Shown: one piece after another, positions 33,754 through 42,491 of the stretch
Layout: each line of letters opens with the position of its first letter
Numbering within the stretch: position 1 is the stretch's first letter
From: Aquincolibacterium sp041674705
Lineage (GTDB): Bacteria; Omnitrophota; Omnitrophia; Omnitrophales; Aquincolibacteriaceae
NCBI GenBank assembly: GCA_041674705.1
Contig: JBAYVF010000004.1
Coordinates: forward strand, 1-64,000
Direction: 5' to 3'
Length of the DNA: 64,000 bases
Position numbers and translations under genes: made by a program
Notes under the pieces: generated by a model
The model's input: only the letters and a program-made list of their open reading frames with translations
Databases searched by the model: none
What the model was told of the DNA's origin: nothing

Positions 33754-34475
33754 ACGCTTTGCTTTCTCTTTTTTTCTGGGTGGCGTGTGTTTTGCTGCTG
33801 GCGCTTCTTTACCTCGTCATGCTGGTCCTCCTCGTTTTTACATTTCCTTTCGATAAACAAAGAAAGATCCTTCACCGGCAATGCTTTTGGTGGTCCAGCG
33901 CCGTGATCGGCCTGAGCCCGTACTGGAAAGTGAGCGTGAAAGGGCTCGAGCATATTGATCCGAAGCGCACTTATGTGATCGTGGCCAACCACCAGAGCTT
34001 GGGGGATATCGTGGTCCTTTATCAGATCCGGGCGCAATTCAAATGGGTGGCGAAGGAAAGCCTTTTCAGCGTTCCTTTTCTCGGGTGGTGCCTCGGGCTT
34101 TGCAAGCACATCAGTTTGAAGCGAAACGACCGCGCCAGTATCCGGGATGTCTACCGCGAAGCGATCGAGTATATCCGTTCCGGAATGTCGGTTTTCTTTT
34201 TTCCGGAAGGGGCCCGTAGTGAGACCGACGAAATGAATTCCTTTCAGAGCGGCGCCTTCAAACTTGCCATTTCAGAAAAAGTCCCCGTGCTTCCTATCGC
34301 CATTCGCGGCACACGGAACGCGATCCCCAAAGGGGATTGGGTCATGAAATCCAAGGTTTTTTGTGAACTGACCGTGTTGGAGCCGATCGAGACGGCCCAG
34401 TTGGAGCATAGCGATTTCTCGCGATTGAGCGACACCGTTCGTTCCCGAATCGCTGAAAAATTGATCATCCCATAA
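33747..34475 (+). CDS. plsC: 1-acyl-glycerol-3-phosphate acyltransferase (PlsC family)
   Basis: A 242-residue PlsC-fold enzyme from a GTG start with AAAGGAGG before it. The N-terminal membrane helix (5-30) is followed by the HX4D motif NHQSLGD (about 80-86) and FPEGARSETDEMN (about 152), the second conserved block that binds the acceptor phosphate. It would make phosphatidic acid from lysophosphatidic acid and acyl donor; other acyl acceptors are possible. It is translationally coupled to the small membrane protein, and an outer-membrane protein gene follows by 4 bases. Confidence 0.9.
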   Translation: MLNALLSLFFWVACVLLLALLYLVMLVLLVFTFPFDKQRKILHRQCFWWSSAVIGLSPYWKVSVKGLEHIDPKRTYVIVANHQSLGDIVVLYQIRAQFKWVAKESLFSVPFLGWCLGLCKHISLKRNDRASIRDVYREAIEYIRSGMSVFFFPEGARSETDEMNSFQSGAFKLAISEKVPVLPIAIRGTRNAIPKGDWVMKSKVFCELTVLEPIETAQLEHSDFSRLSDTVRSRIAEKLIIP

Positions 34476-34479
34476 AAAA

Positions 34480-35415
34480 ATGAAACGATCTTCTGTGAAT
34501 TGTTCCAGGGCGCTGATCTTCCTTGGGGTTTTGTTGTGCTCCCGGTCATTTTCTATTTATGCCGCGCAGGATTCTAAAAGTTTTCTTATCGAAGAACATG
34601 CCAAGGTCGCGACGATGGATGCGACGACCAACGATCCCGGGCAGGTGGAGTTGTGGGGCTCTTATGTGATCCAGGGAGGCAAATTCGCATGGAAGTCCAA
34701 CGGCGAGAGGGAAAAGAGAGGGATCTATCAGGCTCAGGTCTGGGAAACGCAAACAACGGTGGGTGTTTACAACAATATCGATATCGGGATCATCGAGTGG
34801 TTCCAGCACACTTTGGATAAAGAAAATAATTATGATGAAGTCAAGGATATGGCCCCCGGCCCGGGTGGACCCGTAGAAGATGAGACGGAAGGTCCGACGC
34901 ACGGGTTCGGGTGGGGGGATCTTGGCGTGACGGGCCACTGGCGATTTTATGCTTCTGTAGAGAAAAAACTCGAGATCGCTTATATCCCCACGATCTTTGT
35001 GCCGACCGGCCGGCGCAGCAACTTCGACCACCTGGGTTCAAGTCAGGGTTATACCAGTCTGGATAACTCGATCGCGTTCACGAAAGACCTTGGACGCTGG
35101 AACGGGACCTTGAATCTCGGGTTCAACTCGCCGCTCGCGCATTGGGAGCGCACGAACTATTATTACGGAACGGCCCATGCGAATTTTGCGGTGGGCTATC
35201 AGGTGTTCAATTGGCTCCAGCCCGAGATGGAGTTGATTTATTCGCACGATTTTGGAGGGCACGGACAAAGCGCGAATCTTGCGAGCGTGGTGTTGGGTTT
35301 TATCGCGCCCCTTGGCGATCATTTTCGTTTTGAGATCGGCGTTCTCCAGGATGTTTTGGGCAGCAATAAAGCGCAGACCACCTCGGGCATTTTCAGCTTC
35401 GCCTTTCTCACTTGA
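34480..35415 (+). CDS. Outer-membrane beta-barrel protein
   Basis: A 311-residue protein with a signal peptide (1-29, ending IYAAQD). The rest is amphipathic strands with many aromatic residues (GSYVIQGGKFAW, TVGVYNNIDIGIIEWF, GHWRFYASVEKKLEIAYIPTIFVP) and a C-terminal FSFAFLT, a typical barrel end. No specific channel family recognised. It is transcribed with plsC. A role in the outer membrane, perhaps transport of a small solute, is all that can be inferred. Confidence 0.7.
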   Translation: MKRSSVNCSRALIFLGVLLCSRSFSIYAAQDSKSFLIEEHAKVATMDATTNDPGQVELWGSYVIQGGKFAWKSNGEREKRGIYQAQVWETQTTVGVYNNIDIGIIEWFQHTLDKENNYDEVKDMAPGPGGPVEDETEGPTHGFGWGDLGVTGHWRFYASVEKKLEIAYIPTIFVPTGRRSNFDHLGSSQGYTSLDNSIAFTKDLGRWNGTLNLGFNSPLAHWERTNYYYGTAHANFAVGYQVFNWLQPEMELIYSHDFGGHGQSANLASVVLGFIAPLGDHFRFEIGVLQDVLGSNKAQTTSGIFSFAFLT

Positions 35416-35430
35416 GAAATTTTAATCTTA

Positions 35431-35547
35431 ATGAAACTTGCTACGACGGATTTTGGAAAAAAGGCGGGACTCAAGATGCAAAATCCCATCGGGGTTTATT
35501 TTGATAAGCTTTGGAGGACGCGTAGAAATAACCCGGAAGATTATTGA
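35431..35547 (+). CDS. Possible 38-residue small protein
   Basis: An ATG at 35431 opens a 38-residue frame that is basic and ends in LWRTRRNNPEDY. It ends inside the -35 box of the next promoter. It has no clear Shine-Dalgarno and no known relatives I can name. The regular aromatic and charged composition makes it worth listing, but it could be chance. Confidence 0.2.
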   Translation: MKLATTDFGKKAGLKMQNPIGVYFDKLWRTRRNNPEDY

Positions 35548-35572
35548 GAACGCATCTTGCGGGGCGTATAAT
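35544..35572 (+). promoter_or_regulatory. Promoter of the metal-uptake operon
   Basis: TTGAGA (35544-35549), 17 bases, TATAAT (35567-35572): a near-consensus promoter whose start would fall about 15 bases before the ATG at 35595. I could not see a convincing Zur or MntR-type palindrome overlapping it. Confidence 0.7.
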
Positions 35573-35594
35573 GCCTATTTGCCGGAGAAAAAAC

Positions 35595-35894
35595 ATGACC
35601 CAATTTCAAAAAAATAGAGCATTCCAGTTAGCAGCGGTCCTTCTATTGGTAGGATTCGCTGTGTTTGCCTTTCATCCTTTAATTCACGCCCTTCACCATG
35701 CTGGGGATAAGGATGACGCGGACAATTGTCCTTCCTGCCAATTTGTTACCGCGCTTGGGTTCATCCTTTTCTGTGTTTTCTCGCTTTTCTTCAGAGCACA
35801 GCTAGAGAGGTTCAATCTCTCAGAGCTCAGGCAATCCTTTCCGTTTCAATTTCTTTCCCCGCTATACGGCCGAGCGCCTCCCGTCCTTTCCTAA
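35595..35894 (+). CDS. Small His/Cys-rich membrane protein in the metal-uptake operon
   Basis: A 99-residue protein. One membrane helix (10-28) leads to HPLIHALHHAGDKDDADNCPSCQF (positions about 27-49), a dense run of His, Asp and Cys, followed by a second helix (about 50-68). The layout resembles DUF2946-like small proteins found near metal or copper transport genes. With the ZnuA-type genes just downstream, metal binding at the membrane surface is likely. The ATG at 35595 avoids an upstream in-frame start that lies within the promoter. Confidence 0.6.
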   Translation: MTQFQKNRAFQLAAVLLLVGFAVFAFHPLIHALHHAGDKDDADNCPSCQFVTALGFILFCVFSLFFRAQLERFNLSELRQSFPFQFLSPLYGRAPPVLS

Positions 35895-35939
35895 GTAAGC
35901 GTTTTCTTCCGATTCATAACGCAGGAAAGGAGTGTCGCT

Positions 35940-37289
35940 ATGCGACTTCATCAATGGGTATTCTCTCTTCTATTGTCTTTTTTTTACCTCGGCCCCATGG
36001 GAACTGCCTCGGCTGATCCCACGGCTGGGCCAAACCTTGTGCAGGAAATGGCGGACATCAAACGGATGGTCGTCGCCATGGAAAGCCATATGGAGGTCCT
36101 GAAATCCACCGTTCGGGCCCAAAACGAAATTATTGAGCGACAAAATTACCGGATCGAGGTATTTGAGAAAAAGCAGACTTCGCTGCCGATCCAAGCTGCG
36201 GCGATGCCTCAAACCCCTTCTCCTGCCAAGACTCTTATGCAGGGAGGCTTCAACCCGGATATCGGTGTGGTGGGCACGACCCAAGGCAAGCTGACCCAGA
36301 ACAAGGCGGACATTGATGGTAATAATACGATCGTTTTAAAAGAATTGGAGGTCAATTTCGCAGGGGCGGTCGATCCCTATTCCAGGCTTGACGCCACACT
36401 CGCGCTCAATGATAACCTTGAAGATCAAAATATTGATATTGAGGAGGCGTATTACACGCGATGGGGTTTGCCTCTCGGATTTACGACGCAGCTTGGGAAA
36501 TTCCGCGCGATGATCGGAAAAGAAAATCTGATGCACGCTCACCAATTACAAACCGCGGATTATCCTCTCGTGATCCAAAACTTTTTCGGCGAAGAAGGGC
36601 TTTCTTCATCGGGTGCTAGGCTCAAGAATAGTATTCCGAACCCCTGGGATCTGCCGCTTGAATTCACAGGAGAGATTTTGCGCGGCAACAATGGGGAGAG
36701 CTTTTCCGGGATTTCCCGCCGGCCGATCTTTAACACCCACTTGAAGTCTTTCTTTGAACCGTCGCAGGATACGAATTTGGAACTTGGATGGACCACTCTT
36801 TTTGGAGATGAAAATCCTCCGCGCACTATCCTTGTGGATGATGGCACCGGTGTCATGGTCGAAGAGGAGTATACGCCCGCAGAGGGACAGGACCGCTACG
36901 GCGTGAAGGTTTTTGGAGGGGATGCGACCTTTAACTGGTTTCTTCCGGAGGGTAAAAGAGTCATGTCGCAAAGTGAAATCTATTTCCAGAATCGCACCGG
37001 ACGGGTTTATGACAATAACGCTCCTTGGGGATTTTACTCTCTGGTGGAATACCGTTTCTCTCCGAAATTCAGCACCGGGGCACGTTTTGATTACCTGAAT
37101 CCTCTGGATGTCGCGGGCCGGCAGGGGACCACAAGCATCTCCCCCTATTTCATTTTCTGGCAAAGCGAATTTGCGGATGTGAAACTCCAATATTCGCATA
37201 CCGTTTATGCCGGAGGGGAGAAAACAGATAACGCCGCCTTTTTTGTGGTGGATTTTATGATCGGCGCCCACAAGCACGTGGTTCAATAG
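35940..37289 (+). CDS. Exported porin-like protein of the metal-uptake operon
   Basis: A 449-residue protein with a signal peptide (1-25, ending TASAD). A short coiled coil (about 32-75: MADIKRMVVAMESHMEVLK) precedes a large beta-barrel domain with strands such as DATLALNDNLEDQNIDIEEAYYTRWGLPLGF (positions about 142-172) and FSTGARFDYLNPLDVAGR. Coiled coil plus barrel is the plan of zinc- and phosphate-regulated porins. AAAGGAG stands before the ATG, and znuA follows 18 bases after the stop. It probably lets metal through the outer membrane. Confidence 0.75.
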   Translation: MRLHQWVFSLLLSFFYLGPMGTASADPTAGPNLVQEMADIKRMVVAMESHMEVLKSTVRAQNEIIERQNYRIEVFEKKQTSLPIQAAAMPQTPSPAKTLMQGGFNPDIGVVGTTQGKLTQNKADIDGNNTIVLKELEVNFAGAVDPYSRLDATLALNDNLEDQNIDIEEAYYTRWGLPLGFTTQLGKFRAMIGKENLMHAHQLQTADYPLVIQNFFGEEGLSSSGARLKNSIPNPWDLPLEFTGEILRGNNGESFSGISRRPIFNTHLKSFFEPSQDTNLELGWTTLFGDENPPRTILVDDGTGVMVEEEYTPAEGQDRYGVKVFGGDATFNWFLPEGKRVMSQSEIYFQNRTGRVYDNNAPWGFYSLVEYRFSPKFSTGARFDYLNPLDVAGRQGTTSISPYFIFWQSEFADVKLQYSHTVYAGGEKTDNAAFFVVDFMIGAHKHVVQ

Positions 37290-37307
37290 AACTTAAAGGA
37301 GATCGTC

Positions 37308-38249
37308 ATGATGGCTAAAAAGATACTTATTCCCTCGCTCGTCGTTTCAAGCTTCGCGCTATTATTTTGTCATGTCCTTTTCGCGGCGGACAAACTTAAT
37401 GTTGTCGCGACCACAACTACTTTGGCGAATATCGCCAGTGAAATAGGGCAATACAAGATCCGCGTCGCCTCGATTGCGTCCCCTAAGCAGAACATCCATC
37501 ATTATGCTCCGACGCCCAAGGACGTTCTCAAGGTCAAAAAGGCGGATGTGTTGATCCACGAAGGTCTGGATCTGGAAGCCTGGCGTCAGCCGTTACTGGA
37601 TGCTGCCGGTAATTCCCGGTTTTTTGGGGATGGAAAATATTCTATCGATGTTTCCAGGGGGATCCCGCTTCTTGAGATCCCTACCTCACTCTCACGATCT
37701 GAAGGAGACATTCATGCCTTCGGAAATCCTCACTACATAGGTGATCCTGAGAATGCAAAGATCATCGCATCGAATATCGCCGAGGGATTGACGAATGTGG
37801 ACCCCGAAAACGCGGCGTTCTATCGGAAAAATGCGGCGAGTTTTAATGAGCGATTGGATACAAAGATCAAAGATTGGGAGGCGCGGATGGCGGCATTCCA
37901 GGGGGCACCGGTCGTGACCTATCACCGCAGTTGGTCCTATTTCGTCAAAAGGTTCGGTCTTGTCGTGATCGGAGAGGTGGAACCCAAGCCGGGTATTCCT
38001 CCCACGGCAAAACATCTTGCCGCGCTTATTCAGCAAATAAAAAACAAAAACGCGAAAGTGATCATCAAAGAATATTTTGAGGAGAACCGGACTCCCAAGA
38101 AGATAGCGGAAGAAACGGGTATTCGGATCGTCAATTTGTCGCAGGCTGTTGGCGAGCCGGAAAACGCGAAAGACTATCTGTCCCTTGTGGAACAAGACAT
38201 TAGCTTGCTCGAAGAAGCATTGGGCACGCAGAAAGGCAGGGTTTCATGA
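37308..38249 (+). CDS. Metal ABC transporter substrate-binding protein (ZnuA/cluster 9 type)
   Basis: A 313-residue periplasmic binding protein with a signal peptide (1-27, ending FAADK). The cluster A-I (ZnuA/MntC) pattern is present: NIHHYAPTPKDVLKVKKADVLIHEGLDLE, GNPHYIGDPENAKIIA, VTYHRSWSYFVKRFGL and the C-terminal KEYFEENRTPKKIAEE. His in HHYAP, HYIGDP and YHRSW are the probable metal ligands; there is no long His-rich loop. Zn or Mn cannot be decided. AAAGGAGATCG precedes the ATG. Confidence 0.88.
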   Translation: MMAKKILIPSLVVSSFALLFCHVLFAADKLNVVATTTTLANIASEIGQYKIRVASIASPKQNIHHYAPTPKDVLKVKKADVLIHEGLDLEAWRQPLLDAAGNSRFFGDGKYSIDVSRGIPLLEIPTSLSRSEGDIHAFGNPHYIGDPENAKIIASNIAEGLTNVDPENAAFYRKNAASFNERLDTKIKDWEARMAAFQGAPVVTYHRSWSYFVKRFGLVVIGEVEPKPGIPPTAKHLAALIQQIKNKNAKVIIKEYFEENRTPKKIAEETGIRIVNLSQAVGEPENAKDYLSLVEQDISLLEEALGTQKGRVS

Positions 38250-39076
38250 GCGATTTTTTTCTTTTAATGTGGAAACCCTTGTTGGCGTGTCTCATTCTGA
38301 CGGGGATCCATACCTATCTTGGGGTCCATGTCGTCGAAAGGAAGGTTATTTTCGTTGATCTTGCTTTAGCGCAGATCGCGGCTTTGGGTGCTGTTCTTGC
38401 GTTCATGTTTGGCTTCAACCTTCATGGGAGAGAAACCTACTGGTTTTCATTAGCCGCCACGTTCGTAGGGGCCATTATCTTTTCCGTGACACGGGCTCGA
38501 CGGGAGAAAATACCCCAAGAGGCCATTATTGGAATTGTCTATGCGGTGGCAGCAGCCGGGGCCATTCTCATCTTGAGCCGGGCGGCAGAAGGTGATGAAG
38601 AGATCCGTCATATGATGGTCGGCAATATCCTTCTGGTGGATCTCCGCGAGATACTCACGATGGCTGTCCTTTACGGCATCGTGGGTTCATTCCACTGGTA
38701 TTTCCGCAAGACGTTTCTCCTGATCTCGACAAAATCCGAAGAGGCTTATCGGAAAGGGATAAAGGTCCGGTGGTGGGACATTCTTTTTTATCTGACATTC
38801 GGTCTCGTGGTAACGAGTTCGGTGCATATTGCGGGCGTCCTGCTCGTTTTCTCGTTTCTGATCATCCCGGCGGTCGGAGCGATCCTTTTTTCGGATAAAA
38901 TATCCGGCAGGCTTTTTCTGGGGTGGGGTTTTGGGATCCTTGCGAGTCTTGCAGGGATCGGGCTTTCGTATTACTTTGATCTCCCAACCGGGGCAACGGT
39001 GGTATGTGTTTTCGGCGGACTCTTGGTCCTTCTCGCGTTAATAAAAACTTTGTTTCTTGCTGGCCCGAAGCCCTAG
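38246..39076 (+). CDS. Metal ABC transporter permease (ZnuB/TroC type)
   Basis: A 276-residue protein with eight or so membrane helices of the ABC-3 family. ALAQIAALGAVLAF near residue 35-48 and the SFLIIPAVGAILFS segment are conserved. It overlaps znuA by 4 bases (ATGA). The ATPase subunit that should complete the transporter is not in the operon: the next gene is convergent and unrelated. An ATPase from elsewhere must be used. Confidence 0.88.
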   Translation: MSDFFLLMWKPLLACLILTGIHTYLGVHVVERKVIFVDLALAQIAALGAVLAFMFGFNLHGRETYWFSLAATFVGAIIFSVTRARREKIPQEAIIGIVYAVAAAGAILILSRAAEGDEEIRHMMVGNILLVDLREILTMAVLYGIVGSFHWYFRKTFLLISTKSEEAYRKGIKVRWWDILFYLTFGLVVTSSVHIAGVLLVFSFLIIPAVGAILFSDKISGRLFLGWGFGILASLAGIGLSYYFDLPTGATVVCVFGGLLVLLALIKTLFLAGPKP

Positions 39077-39780
39077 AGGCTGACCGCTTGGCCTTCTCGC
39101 AAGGGGGTAAAGCCTCTTTTGTAAGCTCTTCGGAATAAGAGGTGGGCGGTAGCGCCGGTGCAGTGGAGGGGGATGACCTTTCGGACGCCGAGGGCTTGAA
39201 GTTCTGCGATGATCTTTAAATTGTCTTTTCGCGTATTGTCCTTCATGTGGAATCCACCGCAGATAGCGTAGATTTTCTTGCCGAATATTTTGATAGCTTG
39301 CCTCACGATCCGGACGATCCCTGGGTGGGCGCAGCCCGTGATGACTGAAAAGCCCTTTTGTGATTTCACGACCAAAGCCTGTTCATAAAGAATGCCGCGA
39401 CCTGTTTCGGCGCGCATCTGTCCAAGCGAAAAGATGCCCCGGCTTATTTGGCAGGGCCTGCTGACTTCGATTAATGAGCCGTGGTTACTCCGGATCAGCC
39501 CTTTTAGAGTTTTGCCGGTCTCCTTGCAGATGTGAACTTGTGCTTTGGGATGGGTCTTGAGGAAATCACCAAGTCCCGCAATGTGGTCCCAGTCCTCATG
39601 CGAGATCACCACATGTTTGACTCGGGAGAGATCGATTTTGAGGCGTCTGACATTTGTCCGAAAGATGTCTTCCCGGCCGAAAGCATCAAAGAGAACATCT
39701 CCGACGAGAAAAGAAATGCCCCAACGCATGGCTTTACGTTCTTTTTTTGTTGAGCCATCGGCAATAAGCCTGAGATTCAT
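39073..39780 (-). CDS. MBL-fold hydrolase with an altered metal motif
   Basis: A 235-residue metallo-beta-lactamase-fold protein related to the DHPS-like (ribofuranosyl-aminobenzene phosphate synthase) group. The signature that is normally HxHxDH reads HEDWDH here, so the second His is Asp. Later ligands are in CAHPG, GGFHM and LHCTG, as in that group. The metal site may be altered. It is the last gene of a minus-strand operon: its start overlaps the upstream gene by 4 bases. It ends over the stop of the permease gene on the plus strand. Confidence 0.8.
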   Translation of the reverse strand: MNLRLIADGSTKKERKAMRWGISFLVGDVLFDAFGREDIFRTNVRRLKIDLSRVKHVVISHEDWDHIAGLGDFLKTHPKAQVHICKETGKTLKGLIRSNHGSLIEVSRPCQISRGIFSLGQMRAETGRGILYEQALVVKSQKGFSVITGCAHPGIVRIVRQAIKIFGKKIYAICGGFHMKDNTRKDNLKIIAELQALGVRKVIPLHCTGATAHLLFRRAYKRGFTPLREGQAVSL

Positions 39781-40121
39781 TTTCTCCCGACCACTTCAGC
39801 GGCTTTTTCGACGCAGCCAACGCATGGTAGCTTTTTCAAAGCTTTGATCTCGTGGCATTTCAGGGAGCCTGCTAAGGAATGAAGCTCTTTCAAACCATCT
39901 TGGGTTCGGTGGGGGAAATGATGATCCAAGAGGCATTTTGCTGCGTAAAAAGCCCCGCAATATCCTTCTGGAGCCATTCCTCCACCGCAGGCTGAGAGCA
40001 ATACCGTGGTTTTTTCCTCAAGTGGAAGTTGTTCCCGGAATGTTTCTGCGACAGACTGTGCACAATTAAGTCTTCGGGGGCTCTTCTTTCCCAAAAAATA
40101 GGCTTTTGCTGTTTCTTTCAT
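39777..40121 (-). CDS. C_GCAxxG_C_C family redox-type protein
   Basis: A 114-residue protein of the family named for its Cys pattern. NCAQSV gives the first Cys, ACGGGMAPEGYCGAFYAAKCLL holds the central block, and CVGCVEKA ends it. The regular Cys pairs suggest a redox or metal-binding role; function unknown. It is coupled to the MBL gene by an ATGA overlap, and a small zinc-ribbon gene ends 3 bases upstream. Confidence 0.85.
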   Translation of the reverse strand: MKETAKAYFLGKKSPRRLNCAQSVAETFREQLPLEEKTTVLLSACGGGMAPEGYCGAFYAAKCLLDHHFPHRTQDGLKELHSLAGSLKCHEIKALKKLPCVGCVEKAAEVVGRK

Positions 40122-40124
40122 GAG

Positions 40125-40298
40125 TTATTGAAGCTTTCTATGGTCTTGTTTTAATTTCTCGTGAGCATTGCAAAAAGGACAGAACTTTTCCATCCGTGCC
40201 ATGGCCCGGGCGAATTTAGAGTTCGGGAAACGCCTGGCTATGATGCACAGAGGGCATATTTCACACACAAATGCGAGTAGCCGGATCAACCCGTTCAT
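40125..40298 (-). CDS. 57-residue double CxxC protein
   Basis: A small frame with strong operon support: its ATG overlaps the stop of the thioesterase gene (ATGA, 40295-40298) and its stop ends 3 bases before the C_GCA gene start. It carries CPLC and CPFC pairs about 30 residues apart (positions 16-19 and 43-46), with basic residues between, suggesting a small zinc ribbon. No family recognised. Confidence 0.6.
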   Translation of the reverse strand: MNGLIRLLAFVCEICPLCIIARRFPNSKFARAMARMEKFCPFCNAHEKLKQDHRKLQ

Positions 40299-40807
40299 TT
40301 TTTGTCCTTTCCCGCCATTTTATGCTGTTTGAGAAAATGTTCTGTGCATTCCATGAATTTGGCGGTTCCTTTTGCGATAACCCGCTTGCCTTGCAAGAGC
40401 TCGGACTCCAGGATATGCCACGCCGAGATAGATTTTTTTATCCGTGCACGGACGGTTGCCGCTTGCTTCACGGCAAGAGGGGATAGAAACCGAACCGTTA
40501 ATGCTCCCGTCACGGCTATTCTACCATGGGCAAATAGGCAGTTCATCATCGCTCCGTCGAGGATCGCCGCAATGACGCCGCCGTGCATCAACCCGGGATA
40601 GCCTTGCAAGAACTCGTCGCAAAAGAAGCGCGCTTTAACAGAGCCATCTTTGCAAGCATGAAACGGTAGTTTGAGCCCAAGGGGATGCTTTTTGCCGCAG
40701 ATGATGCAATGGGCATGGAAAAGCTTTTGGAAGGACCTAAATCGCTTCTTTGTTTCCGCCATAAGTCCGCATGTGCTTTCTGTCAGGGGTTTTTTTACGT
40801 TTAGCAT
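40295..40807 (-). CDS. Hotdog-fold thioesterase (PaaI-like)
   Basis: A 170-residue protein. FLQGYPGLMHGGVIAAILDGAMMN (positions about 87-110) is the hotdog helix with HGG, the PaaI/4HBT signature. CIICGKKHPLGL before it is a Cys-rich lead of a kind seen in some PaaI-like proteins. It would hydrolyse an acyl-CoA or similar thioester. The start overlaps the ATPase gene by 7 bases, though an internal ATG (MAETKKRF) is possible. It is linked with the Fe-S cluster genes. Confidence 0.8.
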   Translation of the reverse strand: MLNVKKPLTESTCGLMAETKKRFRSFQKLFHAHCIICGKKHPLGLKLPFHACKDGSVKARFFCDEFLQGYPGLMHGGVIAAILDGAMMNCLFAHGRIAVTGALTVRFLSPLAVKQAATVRARIKKSISAWHILESELLQGKRVIAKGTAKFMECTEHFLKQHKMAGKDKK

Positions 40808-41652
40808 CCGACAACCTCCCAGATCTTGGTGATCTCATTTTTTAAAGGGCCATTCGTATATTCTGTGATGGGTTTTCCTGCGATTACGGATTCGATGACG
40901 GCTCGTGCGAAAGGTATTTTCCCGATAACAGGGACCCTGCGAGATTCGCAATAACGCTCGATCTTCTCCGACGCTTCCGGATTAATGTCCCATTTATTGA
41001 TGACAAGCTGTGTCTGCACGTTGAAGTGCTCAGCTAGATCGATCACGCGTTCGGCATCATGCAATCCGGAAAGGGTGGGTTCTGTCACGATCAAGGCGAG
41101 ATCCACTCCCGAAAGGGAAGCGATGACCGGACACCCGATGCCCGGAGGTCCATCGATGATGATGTGTGTTGCCCCGTTCTTTTCCGCGATTTCCTTGGCT
41201 GCCTCACGGACCTTCGCGACAAGTTTCCCCGAGTTTTCCTCGGCGATGCCCAGTTTTGCATGCACGAAGGGTCCGTACCGTGTTTCGGAAATAAACCACT
41301 CACCGGCCGTATTTTCTTTCATGCGGATCGCGTTTACAGGGCACAGCCTGGCGCATAAGCCACATCCTTCGCAAGCAATCGGGCTCACGGCAAATTCGGA
41401 ACTGATCGCTTGAAAACGGCATGCGTCCGAACATTGTCCGCAGTGCGTGCAAAGGACCGGATCGATCTTGGCAAAAGCCCCGCTCTTGAAGATGTTCCGT
41501 TCTTTTATGGAAGGGTGCAGCAAGAGGTGGAGATTGGCGGCATCGACATCGCAGTCCACCATGACCTTGTTTTTTGCCAATGATGCAAAAGCTCCGGTGA
41601 GCATGGTTTTCCCCGTGCCGCCTTTCCCGCTGATGACGACGATCTGTTTCAT
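40801..41652 (-). CDS. MinD-superfamily ATPase with inserted two-cluster ferredoxin domain (second copy)
   Basis: A 283-residue P-loop ATPase. The deviant Walker A is KGGTGKT (10-16). A ferredoxin domain is inserted with C68, C71, C74, C78 and C94, C97, C100, C104, enough for two [4Fe-4S] clusters. HIIIDGPPGIGCPVIAS is the switch region. It is related to the gene just upstream, and the pair (with 4-base overlap) recurs in anaerobes next to NifX-like genes. A role in carrying or inserting metal clusters is likely but not shown. Confidence 0.88.
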   Translation of the reverse strand: MKQIVVISGKGGTGKTMLTGAFASLAKNKVMVDCDVDAANLHLLLHPSIKERNIFKSGAFAKIDPVLCTHCGQCSDACRFQAISSEFAVSPIACEGCGLCARLCPVNAIRMKENTAGEWFISETRYGPFVHAKLGIAEENSGKLVAKVREAAKEIAEKNGATHIIIDGPPGIGCPVIASLSGVDLALIVTEPTLSGLHDAERVIDLAEHFNVQTQLVINKWDINPEASEKIERYCESRRVPVIGKIPFARAVIESVIAGKPITEYTNGPLKNEITKIWEVVGC

Positions 41653-42491
41653 GCCACGACCTTGGTGCTGTCCAGGATGAAACGGAAAAGCTCTTGGAAT
41701 TTTGTCCGATATTCGGGGAATTGCTCAATAAAAGGGATTCCCACCGAATAGAGCTCAGCGATCTTGCGGTCGAAGGGGATCTTGAGTAGTACCGGGATGT
41801 CGTGAGCCTTAAAATAAAGACGAGTTCTCAAGTCGTCAGGTTCCGCTCGATTCATAACAACGCCGTAAGGGATGCCAAGTTTTTGAACGGTTTCGATGGC
41901 CAGTTGGAGATCATTCATCCCGAAGGGTGTGGGTTCCGTGACCAGAATGCAGAAATCACTATCCTTTACGGCTGTGACCATAGGACACGCAGTGCCTGGA
42001 GGCGCATCAATGATCGCTGTCAAAGACGGATCGATATGTGATTTGACCTGCCTGATCAGAGGAGGGGCCATTGTCTCGCCTACGGTAAGCTTTCCCTGAA
42101 TGAAACGGATGTCATTTCGCTGTCCGATTTCAATCTCACCGATTGGGCGGTCGATCTCCCGGATCGTTCCCTGGGGGCATAGGCGGGAGCAGGCTCCGCA
42201 GCCGTGGCACATTTGAGGAAAGAAAAGGACCTTTTTAGGAAGCAGCGCGAAGGCATGATAAGCGCAAACATCCCGGCAAGTGCCGCAAAAGTTACATTTC
42301 CCGTAATCGATCTCCGGAACCCGGACCGTAGCCGGTTTTCGATCGCATATATTAGCTTTGAGAAATATCTGAGCATTAGGTTCTTCGACATCGCAATCAA
42401 GGAGCTGGGCTTGTTCAAGGCAGAGCGCCAGATTTACTGCCACCGTTGTTTTTCCGGTTCCGCCTTTGCCGCTTGCTACCGAGATGATCAT
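41649..42491 (-). CDS. MinD-superfamily ATPase with inserted two-cluster ferredoxin domain (first copy)
   Basis: A 280-residue relative of the following gene. Walker A is KGGTGKT (9-15). The inserted ferredoxin domain has C66, C69, C72, C76 and C95, C98, C101, C105. AIIDAPPGTACPMVTAV is the nucleotide-switch segment. It overlaps both neighbours by 4 bases, so translation of the three genes is coupled. The two ATPases probably form a heterodimer. Confidence 0.88.
   Translation of the reverse strand: MIISVASGKGGTGKTTVAVNLALCLEQAQLLDCDVEEPNAQIFLKANICDRKPATVRVPEIDYGKCNFCGTCRDVCAYHAFALLPKKVLFFPQMCHGCGACSRLCPQGTIREIDRPIGEIEIGQRNDIRFIQGKLTVGETMAPPLIRQVKSHIDPSLTAIIDAPPGTACPMVTAVKDSDFCILVTEPTPFGMNDLQLAIETVQKLGIPYGVVMNRAEPDDLRTRLYFKAHDIPVLLKIPFDRKIAELYSVGIPFIEQFPEYRTKFQELFRFILDSTKVVA

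Noticed and set aside
35430..35594. Zur operator before the metal-uptake operon
   Set aside because: No AT-rich palindrome of the Zur type overlaps the promoter.
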